DNA of 60,132 nucleotides. Origin: Paenibacillus turpanensis. GTDB taxonomy: Bacteria; Bacillota; Bacilli; Paenibacillales; YIM-B00363. Under the pieces are notes generated by a model. The model had not been told where the DNA came from. It ran no database searches and saw nothing but the letters and a program-made list of their open reading frames with translations. Made by a program: the position numbers and the translations under genes. Numbering within the stretch: position 1 is the stretch's first letter; the number at the start of each line of letters is the position of its first letter. Shown here piece by piece: positions 41,553-49,920 of this stretch. The stretch spans positions 1 to 60,132 of the forward strand of contig NZ_WTLI01000029.1 of NCBI RefSeq assembly GCF_011421635.1, read 5' to 3'.

Positions 41553-41702
41553 CTACCGCGTCTCGCGATGAGGATGGTACGAGTTGCAGAAACGGCAAAA
41601 CTTCTTCAACTCGATGCGGTCAGGGTTATTCCGCTTGTTTTTCATGGTCGTATAATTCCGCTGTTTGCAGTTCGTGCAAGCTAACGTGATGATGACCCGC
41701 AT
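41553..41702 (-). CDS. rpmG: 50S ribosomal protein L33, zinc-binding type
   Basis: 49 residues with two CxxC pairs (CTNC, CRFC), the zinc-replete form. RVIITLACTNCKQRNYTTMK is typical. ATG at 41702, eight bases after GGAGGT. A longer reading frame to 41783 is leader. Begins the rpmG-secE-nusG-rplK-rplA transcript. Confidence 0.95.
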   Translation of the reverse strand: MRVIITLACTNCKQRNYTTMKNKRNNPDRIELKKFCRFCNSYHPHRETR

Positions 41703-41799
41703 TTCACGACACCTCCCTGTTGCAGCCTTATGGCCGTAGCTCCCTGTATCATAAATTGTGAGCAAAAAAAAGACAACGCACAAAAAGCGCTACCCGAAC

Positions 41800-41829
41800 A
41801 GATTACCACACGCCAGAGACCGTTGTCAA
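41800..41829 (-). promoter_or_regulatory. Sigma-A promoter of rpmG-secE-nusG
   Basis: Minus strand perfect TTGACA (41829-41824), 18-base spacer, TAATCT (41805-41800); the leader of about 90 bases has a T-run. Confidence 0.75.
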
Positions 41830-42056
41830 CAAAATCAACGAGGGAGCCGCGCGCACAGCCGTTTATTTCCTGTCTCTTGCCCGCCTACGACCCATTACGG
41901 TAACCAGTATGTTCCAATGCCCCATCGCTTAAACCTTTATTCCGGCTAAGCACTCCAATTCATTCCGTAAAAAGGTGAAAATCAACAGTCCAACAAAATC
42001 ATTCACACGTAAACCCACATTCATGCAGAACTGTGAACTTTTCCGCGCTCAAACCA
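41830..42056. other. Non-coding stretch between the sigH terminator and the rpmG promoter
   Basis: About 227 bases with no convincing gene. One short frame on the minus strand (MGHWNILVTVMGRRRARDRK, about 41927-41865) has no ribosome site and is not supported. A 14-base motif here, TTGGAACATACTGG (41917-41904), recurs before yacL. Confidence 0.5.
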
Positions 42057-42082
42057 TAAAAAAAGACATCCAACCGGATGCC
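42057..42082 (-). terminator. Terminator after sigH
   Basis: Minus strand GGCATCC-GGTT-GGATGTC followed by seven T. Clear Rho-independent terminator. Confidence 0.88.
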
Positions 42083-42097
42083 AATGAGTGCAAAACC

Positions 42098-42766
42098 TTA
42101 TTCTTTCCCGCTGCCGCTTACTCCGGCATCACGCACTTCCAAATAACGTTCCAGCTTTCGCTTCACGCGCTGCAATGCGTTATCTATCGATTTCACGTGC
42201 CTGTCCAAATCGACCGCAATTTCCTGATAAGACCGTCCATCCAGGTACAGCATCAGCACGCGGCGTTCCAGATCGCTTAAAATTTCACTCATCTTATCTT
42301 CCAAGCCGCTGAATTCCTCTTGGTTAATGATGAGCTCTTCCGGATCGGTCACTCGCGAGCCGCAAATAACATCAAGCAGCGTCCTGTCGGAATCCTCGTC
42401 GTAGATCGGCTTGTCCAACGAAACATAGGAATTTAACGGAATATGCTTTTGACGTGTTGCCGTTTTGATAGCTGTAATAATCTGCCTCGTTATGCAAAGC
42501 TCGGCGAACGCCTTAAACGACGCCAGCTTGTCCCCCCGAAAATCCCGGATCGACTTATAGAGACCGATCATCCCTTCTTGCACGATGTCTTCACGGTCCG
42601 CCCCGATCAAAAAATAGGAACGGGCCTTGGCGCGGACGAAGTTCCGATACTTGTTGATCAAGTATTCCAGCGCTTCGCTTTCGCCTGCCCGGACGGCTTC
42701 GACAATGTCTTCATCAGTTTTGAGGTCATACTCGCGTGTTCTAAGTTCATTGAGATCGACACTCAC
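42098..42766 (-). CDS. sigH: RNA polymerase sigma-H factor (post-exponential, sporulation)
   Basis: 222 residues, sigma-70 family. Region 2 (YLINKYRNFVRAKARSYFLI, DIVQEGMIGLYKSIRDFR) and region 4 (SDLERRVLMLYLDGRSYQEI). SigH drives early-sporulation and competence genes such as spo0A and kinA in Bacillus. Start codon GTG at 42766 after CCGGAGGGG. Own promoter and terminator; follows yacP as in Bacillus. Confidence 0.96.
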   Translation of the reverse strand: MSVDLNELRTREYDLKTDEDIVEAVRAGESEALEYLINKYRNFVRAKARSYFLIGADREDIVQEGMIGLYKSIRDFRGDKLASFKAFAELCITRQIITAIKTATRQKHIPLNSYVSLDKPIYDEDSDRTLLDVICGSRVTDPEELIINQEEFSGLEDKMSEILSDLERRVLMLYLDGRSYQEIAVDLDRHVKSIDNALQRVKRKLERYLEVRDAGVSGSGKE

Positions 42767-42825
42767 TGTGTTCCCCTCCGGTTGCCAGGCAAAAATCCTT
42801 TATACACCAAGCAAAAGATAGACTT

Positions 42826-42855
42826 AGTATACATGAGCCCCCTGATTATCGTCAA
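42826..42855 (-). promoter_or_regulatory. Sigma-A promoter of sigH
   Basis: Minus strand TTGACG (42855-42850), 18-base spacer with TG before the -10, TATACT (42831-42826). No clear AbrB or sigma-H-type site was identified. Confidence 0.65.
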
Positions 42856-42900
42856 CCGTTTGGAAGGTTAGCTTTCATGTCGATTACCAAGTATTCGACA

Positions 42901-43413
42901 TTATTTTTCCCTGCGCCAACGTTCAAAAATCAGCTTGATATCCTTATTTAGCGCGTTATCAAGCGAATTTCGCATCGGCTTGTCCTTGGCAGAAATTTGC
43001 GTCCGAATTTCCTTGCGAATAATCTCAATTTCTATCGCTAGCTCTCTCGCGGATAGTCTCAGAGCTCCTTTTCCGAACGAAACATGCTGTTCTACCGAAT
43101 CGGAGGTAGCGACATAGACTTGCTTTCGTCGGCCGGAAAGCTCGCCGACAAGCCGTTCCACCAGCTCGTCGGCACTCTCGTTTTCCTTCGTATACCGAAT
43201 CGAAACAGCCCCCGAGGTTTCCTTGCCTCCAAGACCCGGGACTTTGTAAGCATCGAACACAATGTATACCCGGCTGCCCTTATAAGCTTGGTAATCCGTC
43301 ATCATCCCGATCAGCTTCACTCTCGCCTCTTCCAGCGAAGTATCCCGAAGCTTTCTCAGCTCGGGCCAAGCCCCGATTATATTATATCCGTCAACAATTA
43401 AGATTTGTTCCAT
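42901..43413 (-). CDS. NYN-domain ribonuclease YacP (Rae1)
   Basis: 170 residues. ILIVDGYNIIGAWPEL and VYIVFDAYKV, with conserved Asp residues, match the YacP/NYN (PIN-like) nuclease family. The Bacillus protein, Rae1, cuts mRNA in the ribosomal A site. ATG at 43413 overlaps the end of rlmB by 16 bases; the place between rlmB and sigH is conserved. Confidence 0.88.
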   Translation of the reverse strand: MEQILIVDGYNIIGAWPELRKLRDTSLEEARVKLIGMMTDYQAYKGSRVYIVFDAYKVPGLGGKETSGAVSIRYTKENESADELVERLVGELSGRRKQVYVATSDSVEQHVSFGKGALRLSARELAIEIEIIRKEIRTQISAKDKPMRNSLDNALNKDIKLIFERWRREK

Positions 43414-44204
43414 GCGCCGGCCCCGGTTGCTGCGGCTTGACCCGCTTGGCGCTGGCGCAGCACTTCATACATTAACACGCCGGCCGCAACCGACGCATTC
43501 AAGGAGTCGACATGCCCGACCATAGGCAGCTTCACCAGAAAATCGCATTTGTCCCGAACGAGACGGGAAACGCCTTTATGCTCATTTCCAATGACAAGTG
43601 CTAGCGGCATCGTAAAATCCGCTTGGTGAACCGATTGCTTTGCCGTGACATCGGTACCCGCAACCCAAAAGCCCTGTTCCTTCAGCTCCTCAATCGTCTG
43701 TGCGATATTCGTCACCTTCGCAACGGGAACATAAGCTGCCGCTCCCGCCGAAATTTTGGATACCGTTACAGTCACCCCGACCGATCTGCGCTTCGGAATA
43801 ATAACCCCGTGGACGCCGGTGCAGTCCGCAGTCCGCAAAATCGAGCCTAAATTATGCGGGTCCTCGATTTCATCCAAAATGAGCAGGAAAGGAGTCTGAC
43901 CTTCCGCGCGCGCCGCCGCGACAATCTGATCAAGCTCAGCGTAAGCGTAGGGAGCAACCTGAGCTACTACGCCTTGATGCTGCACACCGGGCACCAGCGA
44001 ATCCAGCTTACGCTTATCCACAAACTGCACGAGCACGCCCAGCTTCTTCGCTTCCGCGATGATAGGTGTGGCGCCGCCCGGTTTCCCGCCGCCGCCTTGA
44101 TCGGCCACCCAAATTTTGTTTACCGAACGTCCGGAACGCAATGCTTCCATCACGGGATGCTTCCCTGCTACAAATTCTTCATCATGTTCATGATTCCGTT
44201 CCAT
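43398..44204 (-). CDS. rlmB: 23S rRNA (guanosine-2'-O)-methyltransferase RlmB
   Basis: 268 residues. Substrate-binding N-terminus (EEFVAGKHPVMEALRSGR) and SPOUT domain with ILDEIEDPHNLGSILRTADC, VIGNEHKGVSRL and the knot LPMVGHVDSLNASVAAGVLM. Methylates the ribose of G2251 in family members. ATG at 44204 overlaps mrnC by 17 bases. Confidence 0.93.
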   Translation of the reverse strand: MERNHEHDEEFVAGKHPVMEALRSGRSVNKIWVADQGGGGKPGGATPIIAEAKKLGVLVQFVDKRKLDSLVPGVQHQGVVAQVAPYAYAELDQIVAAARAEGQTPFLLILDEIEDPHNLGSILRTADCTGVHGVIIPKRRSVGVTVTVSKISAGAAAYVPVAKVTNIAQTIEELKEQGFWVAGTDVTAKQSVHQADFTMPLALVIGNEHKGVSRLVRDKCDFLVKLPMVGHVDSLNASVAAGVLMYEVLRQRQAGQAAATGAGAWNKS

Positions 44205-44619
44205 GATTCATTCCTTTCTCGCCGATCGTCCATTCCATCAGCTCCCTTAGCCGGTCCCAGCGGCCGCGCAAGTACAAATAACCGATCAGGCATTCAAAGC
44301 CCGTGCTGATCCGATAGACCACAACGTCGGTATTTTTGGGGGAGGTGGCGGATTTGGCGTTCCTTCCTCTTTTATAAATATCGATTTCCTCTTCCGACAG
44401 CATCGGCATGAGCGCTTCGATCGAACGGCATTGCGCCTTTGCCGAGACAAAGGACGTCGCCTCCCGGTGCATATGATTCGGTTTATTGTTCGGCCTTGAA
44501 ATTAAATATTGCCGGACAAACACCTCGTATACCGCGTCACCCAAGTACGCAAGCGCCAGCGGATGCAGCAGTCCCGGATCCTTCGAGGGCTGATGAGGAA
44601 AAAGCGTCGTTAGCTCCAT
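44188..44619 (-). CDS. mrnC: Mini-ribonuclease III
   Basis: 143 residues: an RNase III catalytic domain only (LHPLALAYLGDAVYEVFVRQ), without the dsRNA-binding domain. Cuts the 23S rRNA precursor ends in Bacillus, fitting its neighbour rlmB. ATG at 44619; seven bases after cysS stop (44627). Part of the cysE-cysS-mrnC-rlmB-yacP run with overlapping ends. Confidence 0.93.
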   Translation of the reverse strand: MELTTLFPHQPSKDPGLLHPLALAYLGDAVYEVFVRQYLISRPNNKPNHMHREATSFVSAKAQCRSIEALMPMLSEEEIDIYKRGRNAKSATSPKNTDVVVYRISTGFECLIGYLYLRGRWDRLRELMEWTIGEKGMNHGTES

Positions 44620-44626
44620 CCTTTGA

Positions 44627-46039
44627 TCACTTCCTTTTCCAGCGAATCCCCTGCGGTGTATCCTCTAAGAGAATGCCTTGGGCGGACAGCAGATCGCGGA
44701 TTTCATCGGCACGAGCCCACTGCTTGTTTTTACGCGCTTCCACACGCTCCGCAATCAGACGCTCGATCTCATCATCCAGCAGCTCATCCTGTTCTTCCGA
44801 TAGGATACCCAAAACTGCGTTCATTTCCTGAAAATGCTCCAGTAATTGTTCCAGAGCATTCCGGCTAACCCGCTCCCGTTGAATGTACAAGTTCGCTTCG
44901 CTCACCAATTCGAACATCGCCGTAATCGCGTCCGGCGTATTAAAGTCATCCTGCATTTTATCGTGGTAAAGCTTGCGAATCGCTTCCAAACGCTGCGCAA
45001 GCTGAGCATCCGCTTCCCCATCGCCGGCTGCGCCCTCTTCTAGCTTGGATAGGCGGTCGCGAACATTGGTGAAGCTGTTCTGCAAACGCTCCACGCCTCT
45101 CTTGCTCTGCTCAAGCGCCTCGCCGTCAAAGTTAAGCGGATTGCGGTATTGCGTCGAAAGCATAAAGTAACGCATCGTCTGCGGCGTCACCTGCTTCATA
45201 ATTTCCCGTACCTGGATGCCGTTGGCCAGCGACTTCGACATTTTTTCCCCGTCAATGTTCAAGTATCCATTATGCATCCAGTACCGCGACATCGGCTGTC
45301 CGTGGTTCGCCTCGGACTGCGCCACCTCGCACTCATGGTGCGGGAACTGCAAATCTTGTCCGCCCCCATGGATATCGATCGTCTCTCCCAAATATTTGCG
45401 CGCCATTGCCGAGCATTCAATATGCCAGCCCGGACGGCCATCTCCCCATGGACTTTCCCATTTCGGCTCGCCCGGCTTCGCACCCTTCCAAAGCACGAAA
45501 TCCTGCGGATTTTCCTTCCGCTCATCCACCTCAACCCGAATCCCGAATTGCAGCTCCTGGATGTTTTGATGCGATATTTTCCCGTATTCCTTGAATTCCG
45601 CTGTGCGGAAGTAAACGTCGCCGCCGTTTGCATACGCAAAGCCTTTATCCACAAGCTCTTGAATGAATCCGATAATCTCAGGGATATTTTCCGTTACACG
45701 CGGATGAATGGTCGCCGGGTCCACCCCGAGAAGTGCCGTATCCTCATAGAAGGCTTTGACATAGGTCTCGCCGACTTCATCGACCGTGATTCCGGCGCTT
45801 TCCGCTTTTTTGATCATTTTGTCGTCGACATCGGTAAAATTGACGACATACTTGACCTCGTAGCGAAGCTGCTCCAAATATTTGCGCACCATATCAAAGA
45901 CGATCAGCGGACGGGCGTTGCCAATGTGGATATAGTCATATACCGTCGGGCCGCATACGTACATGCTGACCTTCCCCGCTTCGATCGGTTCAAATGGTTC
46001 CTTCGCTTTCGTGACCGTGTTATAGATTTTTAACGACAT
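44627..46039 (-). CDS. cysS: Cysteinyl-tRNA synthetase
   Basis: 470 residues, class I. Zinc ligands Cys29, Cys209, His234 and Glu238; HIGN at 38-41; KMSKS at 266-270. ATG at 46039 after AAGGTG and overlapping the last 20 bases of cysE, so cysteine synthesis and charging are coupled. Both stand behind the cysteine T-box. Confidence 0.97.
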   Translation of the reverse strand: MSLKIYNTVTKAKEPFEPIEAGKVSMYVCGPTVYDYIHIGNARPLIVFDMVRKYLEQLRYEVKYVVNFTDVDDKMIKKAESAGITVDEVGETYVKAFYEDTALLGVDPATIHPRVTENIPEIIGFIQELVDKGFAYANGGDVYFRTAEFKEYGKISHQNIQELQFGIRVEVDERKENPQDFVLWKGAKPGEPKWESPWGDGRPGWHIECSAMARKYLGETIDIHGGGQDLQFPHHECEVAQSEANHGQPMSRYWMHNGYLNIDGEKMSKSLANGIQVREIMKQVTPQTMRYFMLSTQYRNPLNFDGEALEQSKRGVERLQNSFTNVRDRLSKLEEGAAGDGEADAQLAQRLEAIRKLYHDKMQDDFNTPDAITAMFELVSEANLYIQRERVSRNALEQLLEHFQEMNAVLGILSEEQDELLDDEIERLIAERVEARKNKQWARADEIRDLLSAQGILLEDTPQGIRWKRK

Positions 46040-46727
46040 TCTTCTGAGCACCTTCTTCCTCACCGTCTGAAGGCTTAGCGGTCCCCTCGGACCGAAGCCG
46101 TTCCAGCTCCAGCTTTAATTCGTCGATCTGCTGCTGCATTTGCTTGCAAATATCGATAACCGGATCCGGCAAATCTCCGTGCGCCAGCCGGTTGACCCTC
46201 ACTCCGTTCTGCTTGACGATTTTCCCCGGGATACCAACCACCGTGCTGTTAGGAGGCACTTCCCGCAAGACAACCGCATTCGCACCGATATTCGAGTTAT
46301 CCCCAACGGTAAACGAGCCAAGCACCTTAGCCCCGGAGGACACCACCACATTATTGCCGATGGTCGGGTGCCGTTTCCCCTTCTCTTTGCCCGTACCGCC
46401 TAACGTAACGCCTTGATACAAAATGACATCGTTGCCGATTTCACATGTTTCGCCGATGACCACTCCCATGCCGTGATCGATAAATAGCCTTTGGCCGATC
46501 CGGGCCCCAGGGTGTATTTCAATACCGGTAAAAAACCGGCTTACCTGTGACACTGCTCTCGCGAGGGTAAACAGCCTTTTGTGATAAAACCAATGTGCCA
46601 GCCGATGCGACCAAATGGCATGCAGCCCTGAGTATGTAAAAACCACCTCAAATGTACTGCGCGCCGCCGGGTCATTGTCGAACACCGCACGGATGTCGGA
46701 TTTCATTGTTTCCAATAACCGGAACAT
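46020..46727 (-). CDS. cysE: Serine O-acetyltransferase
   Basis: 235 residues. N-terminal helical part (MFRLLETMKSDIRAVFDNDP) and left-handed beta-helix made of hexapeptide repeats (IEIHPGARIGQRLFIDHGMG; VILYQGVTLGGTGK). Makes O-acetylserine for cysteine synthesis. ATG at 46727 with CGAGGTTGT upstream; the longer frame to 46865 runs into the T-box and is not used. C-terminal tail of about 25 charged residues is a little longer than usual. Confidence 0.93.
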   Translation of the reverse strand: MFRLLETMKSDIRAVFDNDPAARSTFEVVFTYSGLHAIWSHRLAHWFYHKRLFTLARAVSQVSRFFTGIEIHPGARIGQRLFIDHGMGVVIGETCEIGNDVILYQGVTLGGTGKEKGKRHPTIGNNVVVSSGAKVLGSFTVGDNSNIGANAVVLREVPPNSTVVGIPGKIVKQNGVRVNRLAHGDLPDPVIDICKQMQQQIDELKLELERLRSEGTAKPSDGEEEGAQKNVVKNL

Positions 46728-46764
46728 ACAACCTCGCCCCCCTCCCGGTATGCCCAAGCCATGC

Positions 46765-47090
46765 AAAAAAAGCGCCTCTACAGCCTTCAATAGGCTGCAG
46801 AGACGCTTATGCGCGGTCCCACTCTGCTTGAGCTGCAGCAATTGCAGCTCCTCTCGACGGCTCATAACGGCAGCCAGCCGGTGCGGTTTACGTGGCGCTT
46901 GCTGATCGGCTCGATAGCCTTGCTAGCGACCTCTTCTTTCCCCGCACTGCTCACGGGCGCATTTCCCTTCACTGGAATAGGGTGCTTCCAGCCCTGCACA
47001 ACGGAACGAACGTGCATGGCACCCCTCTCTGAAATTCCCTGCATAAGGTACTTCTCCCGGTCAACGCAATCCAAAATGTTTACATGAATT
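46765..47090 (-). ncRNA. T-box riboswitch (cysteine) controlling cysE-cysS
   Basis: About 325-base leader. T-box sequence AGAGTGGGACCGCGC at 46825-46811; strong terminator AGCGTCTCTGCAGCC-TATTGAA-GGCTGTAGAGGCGCT (46806-46771) with seven T; antiterminator stem GCAGAG/CTCTGC. AGAGAG of stem I near 47031-47023. A TGC (Cys) triplet in a likely specifier loop at 46961-46959. Uncharged tRNA-Cys should turn the operon on. The base after TGG is G, which would pair with the usual U discriminator only by wobble. Confidence 0.85.
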
Positions 47091-47097
47091 TGTTACA

Positions 47098-47126
47098 AGT
47101 ATAGCCGAATCCCCGTTTACTGGCAA
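47098..47126 (-). promoter_or_regulatory. Promoter of the T-box/cysE operon
   Basis: Minus strand TTGCCA (47126-47121), 17-base spacer, TATACT (47103-47098), between gltX and the T-box. No terminator is seen after gltX, so some gltX transcripts may enter the T-box. Confidence 0.7.
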
Positions 47127-47173
47127 CCGATTCAGGCAGCAGCTTCGCGGGAGATATTAAATTTTTTCTGCCT

Positions 47174-48631
47174 TTACGCCAGACGCGCAGTGAGACGATC
47201 CAGCACCTGCTGTTTCCCTAGCAGGGCAACCGTGCGGTTAAGGTCAGGACCGTGCGTTTGCCCCGTCAAAGCGGCACGCACCGGCATAAACAGCTGCTTG
47301 CCCTTGAAGCCGGTCTCCTTCTGCACGGCCTTCAGCATCGCGCCTACCGCTTCAGGCGTCAGCTCGGCCGCCGCCTCCACCTGTGCGCGGAAGCTCGCCA
47401 GCACCGTCGGCACCTGCTCCTCGCCGAGCACAGTCGCCGCCTCTTCTTCGAGCACCAGATCGGCGCGGAAGAAGAGCTCCGTCAGCGGCACGATTTCCGC
47501 CGCGTAGGACAGCTTCTCCTGATGCAGCGCGATCAGCTCCGTCGCCCATGCGCGCTGCTCTTCGCTGAGCGCCTCAGGAAGGCGCCCTGCCTTCTGCAGA
47601 TGCGGCAGCGCCAGGTCGACTACCCGGGTAAGCTCCGCTTTCTTCATATAGTGCGAGTTCATCCACTGCAGCTTCGCGGTATCAAAGACCGCAGGGCTGC
47701 GCGAAAGGCGGTCCGCATGGAACACCTCAATCAGTTCCTCGCGGCTGTAAATTTCGTTTTCCCCTTCCGGCGACCAGCCGAGCAGGGTAATGAAGTTAAA
47801 AAGCGCCTCCGGCAAATACCCGAGATCGTGATACTGCTCGATAAACTGAATGATCGATTCGTCACGTTTGCTCAGCTTCTTACGGTTCTCATTGACGATC
47901 AGCGTCATATGCCCGAACGTCGGCGGCGTCCACCCAAACGCTTCGTATACCATCAGCTGGCGCGGCGTGTTGGAGATATGATCCTCTCCGCGCAGTACAT
48001 GAGAAATCGCCATATAGTGATCGTCGATCGCCACAGCGTAGTTATACGTCGGAATGCCATCCTTCTTCACGATAACGAAATCACCGATTTCACTCGATTC
48101 GAAGCTGATCTGCCCCTTCACCATGTCGTTGAAGGTGTACGTACGGCCAGCAGGAACCCGGAAGCGCACACTCGGCACGCGGCCCTCTGCCTCAAACGCA
48201 GCGCGCTGTTCGTCCGTCAGGTTTGCGCAGCGTCCGGAATAACGCGGGGTTTCGCCTCGGTTCGTCTGCTCCTCCCGCTCCTTCTCAAGCTCCTCCTCGG
48301 TGCAGTAGCAGCGGTAAGCGCGGCCCTCTGCAATGAGCTGCTCTGTGAGCGGACCGTAAATATGCAGACGCTCGGTTTGCCGATAAGGCCCGAAGCCGCC
48401 GTCCAAGTCCACACTTTCATCCCATTCGATGCCGAGCCATTTCATGAATGTGAATTGATTTTCTTCCCCGCCCGCTACATTACGCTTCAAATCGGTATCT
48501 TCAATGCGGACAATAAATTTGCCGCCTTGATTTTTCGCAAACAAATAATTGAATAATGCCGTTCTTGCATTCCCGATATGTAAATGCCCTGTCGGACTTG
48601 GCGCATAGCGCACTCTTACCTGCTCAGACAT
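47174..48631 (-). CDS. gltX: Glutamyl-tRNA synthetase
   Basis: 485 residues, class I. PSPTGHLHIGN at 11-21 and the KMSKS-type loop KLSKR at 252-256; the C-terminal anticodon-binding part is rich in Ala and Glu. In this group it likely also charges tRNA-Gln with Glu (non-discriminating). ATG at 48631, 46 bases after ispF. The 3' third has a clearly higher GC content than its neighbours. Confidence 0.96.
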   Translation of the reverse strand: MSEQVRVRYAPSPTGHLHIGNARTALFNYLFAKNQGGKFIVRIEDTDLKRNVAGGEENQFTFMKWLGIEWDESVDLDGGFGPYRQTERLHIYGPLTEQLIAEGRAYRCYCTEEELEKEREEQTNRGETPRYSGRCANLTDEQRAAFEAEGRVPSVRFRVPAGRTYTFNDMVKGQISFESSEIGDFVIVKKDGIPTYNYAVAIDDHYMAISHVLRGEDHISNTPRQLMVYEAFGWTPPTFGHMTLIVNENRKKLSKRDESIIQFIEQYHDLGYLPEALFNFITLLGWSPEGENEIYSREELIEVFHADRLSRSPAVFDTAKLQWMNSHYMKKAELTRVVDLALPHLQKAGRLPEALSEEQRAWATELIALHQEKLSYAAEIVPLTELFFRADLVLEEEAATVLGEEQVPTVLASFRAQVEAAAELTPEAVGAMLKAVQKETGFKGKQLFMPVRAALTGQTHGPDLNRTVALLGKQQVLDRLTARLA

Positions 48632-48677
48632 GAATTGTTAAGCTCCTTTCAAGCTCCTGCTCCCTATAATGGCAAAA

Positions 48678-49160
48678 TCATAGCATATCCTTCACGAGGC
48701 AAACAACAGCCATCGCGGCAATCCCTTCTCCACGCCCCGTGAAGCCAAGCTTCTCCGAGGTTGTCGCCTTCACATTGACTTGAGACGGCTCCCCGTCAAG
48801 CGCCGCTGCAATACATTCCACCATTTGCGGAATGTAAGGCGCCATCTTCGGCCGTTCCGCAATAATGGTGCAATCCGCATTGCCAAGCTTATAGCCCTTG
48901 GCCTTGGCGAGTCCCCATACATGCTTCAGCAGCTTAACGCTGTCGGCATCCTTAAACGCCGGGTCCGTGTCTGGAAAATGCTTGCCGATATCCCCCATGG
49001 CCAGCGCCCCCAGCACCGCGTCGGCAACAGCATGCAGCAGCACATCCGCGTCGGAATGACCAAGCAGGCCCTTCTCATACGGAATTTCCACGCCGCCGAT
49101 AATGCACTTCCGGCCTTCCGTCAGCTGATGCACGTCAAATCCTTGTCCGATCCGGATCAT
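48678..49160 (-). CDS. ispF: 2-C-methyl-D-erythritol 2,4-cyclodiphosphate synthase
   Basis: 160 residues. Zinc ligands Asp9, His11 and His43 (GQGFDVHQL; LLHAVADA). Fifth step of the MEP isoprenoid pathway. ATG at 49160 shares four bases (ATGA) with the ispD stop, so the two enzymes are coupled; an upstream frame to 49196 is part of ispD. Confidence 0.95.
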   Translation of the reverse strand: MIRIGQGFDVHQLTEGRKCIIGGVEIPYEKGLLGHSDADVLLHAVADAVLGALAMGDIGKHFPDTDPAFKDADSVKLLKHVWGLAKAKGYKLGNADCTIIAERPKMAPYIPQMVECIAAALDGEPSQVNVKATTSEKLGFTGRGEGIAAMAVVCLVKDML

Positions 49161-49858
49161 ACGTTCTCCCCCCGCCCGATAAACCAATCCGCCCATTCCA
49201 GGTCTTCAGGCGTCGTTATTTTAATATTGCGGTAGGAGCCCTCCGCTACACGCACAGAGACCCCCAGCCGTTCCACAAGCGAGGCATCGTCCGTGCCAAG
49301 AAACCCGTCACGTACAGCGGCCTCGTTCGCCTTCCACAACAAAGAAAAGCGAAAAGCCTGGGGCGTATGAATCGCCCACAGGCTGCGGCGGTCCGGCGTC
49401 GACGTAATGTCTCCCGACGCCCCAACCACCTTGATCGTATCCTTCACGGGCACCGCAAGCACGGCCGCCCCGCTCTTCTCTGCTTCCGCCATCAACGCGT
49501 CCATTTGCCCCGCGTCGATAAACGGCCGCACGCCGTCGTGCACGAGCACCCAATCCGCATCCCGCTCCCGGCATACCTTCAAGCCTTCCAGAACGCTGTG
49601 CTGCCGCTCCGATCCCCCAGGGACAATCCGGGAGACTTGTCCGGCCAAGCCGTATTGCTGGACAAGCGCTTCACAGCGCTGAACATCGTCCGCTCCGGTG
49701 ACGAGCACGATCTCATCAATCCTATGTATAGCCGCCAACGCCTGCAGCGTCCAGACCAGAATCGGCTTTCCCTGCAGAAGCAAGTACTGCTTGCTTTCCG
49801 CGGTCCCCATTCGTGAGCCGCGGCCTGCGGCAACAACAACCGCCACCGTTTTTCCCAT
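49157..49858 (-). CDS. ispD: 2-C-methyl-D-erythritol 4-phosphate cytidylyltransferase
   Basis: 233 residues. CTP-binding AAGRGSRMG (11-18) followed by KQYL; HDGVRPFI motif near the middle. Third step of the MEP pathway. ATG at 49858 after TAGGAG. 62 bases after yacL, whose order yacL-ispD-ispF is conserved in Bacilli. Confidence 0.95.
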   Translation of the reverse strand: MGKTVAVVVAAGRGSRMGTAESKQYLLLQGKPILVWTLQALAAIHRIDEIVLVTGADDVQRCEALVQQYGLAGQVSRIVPGGSERQHSVLEGLKVCRERDADWVLVHDGVRPFIDAGQMDALMAEAEKSGAAVLAVPVKDTIKVVGASGDITSTPDRRSLWAIHTPQAFRFSLLWKANEAAVRDGFLGTDDASLVERLGVSVRVAEGSYRNIKITTPEDLEWADWFIGRGENV

Positions 49859-49920
49859 TATTCGCTTCTCCTAAATTACGGAAATATGGTTGAAGCAATC
49901 CGTACTCTATGATAAACGTT

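Noticed and set aside
41865..41927. 20-codon frame MGHWNILVTVMGRRRARDRK before rpmG
   Set aside because: No Shine-Dalgarno and no support beyond a short shared motif.
45149..46033. 294-codon frame antisense to cysS
   Set aside because: Lies wholly inside cysS, no start signals and no recognisable motif.
46740..46865. N-terminal extension of cysE
   Set aside because: These codons fall in the T-box and its terminator, so they are non-coding; the ATG at 46727 is used.
47252..48556. 434-codon frame antisense to gltX
   Set aside because: Composition (very rich in Arg, Leu, His) and full overlap with gltX mark it as a shadow frame.
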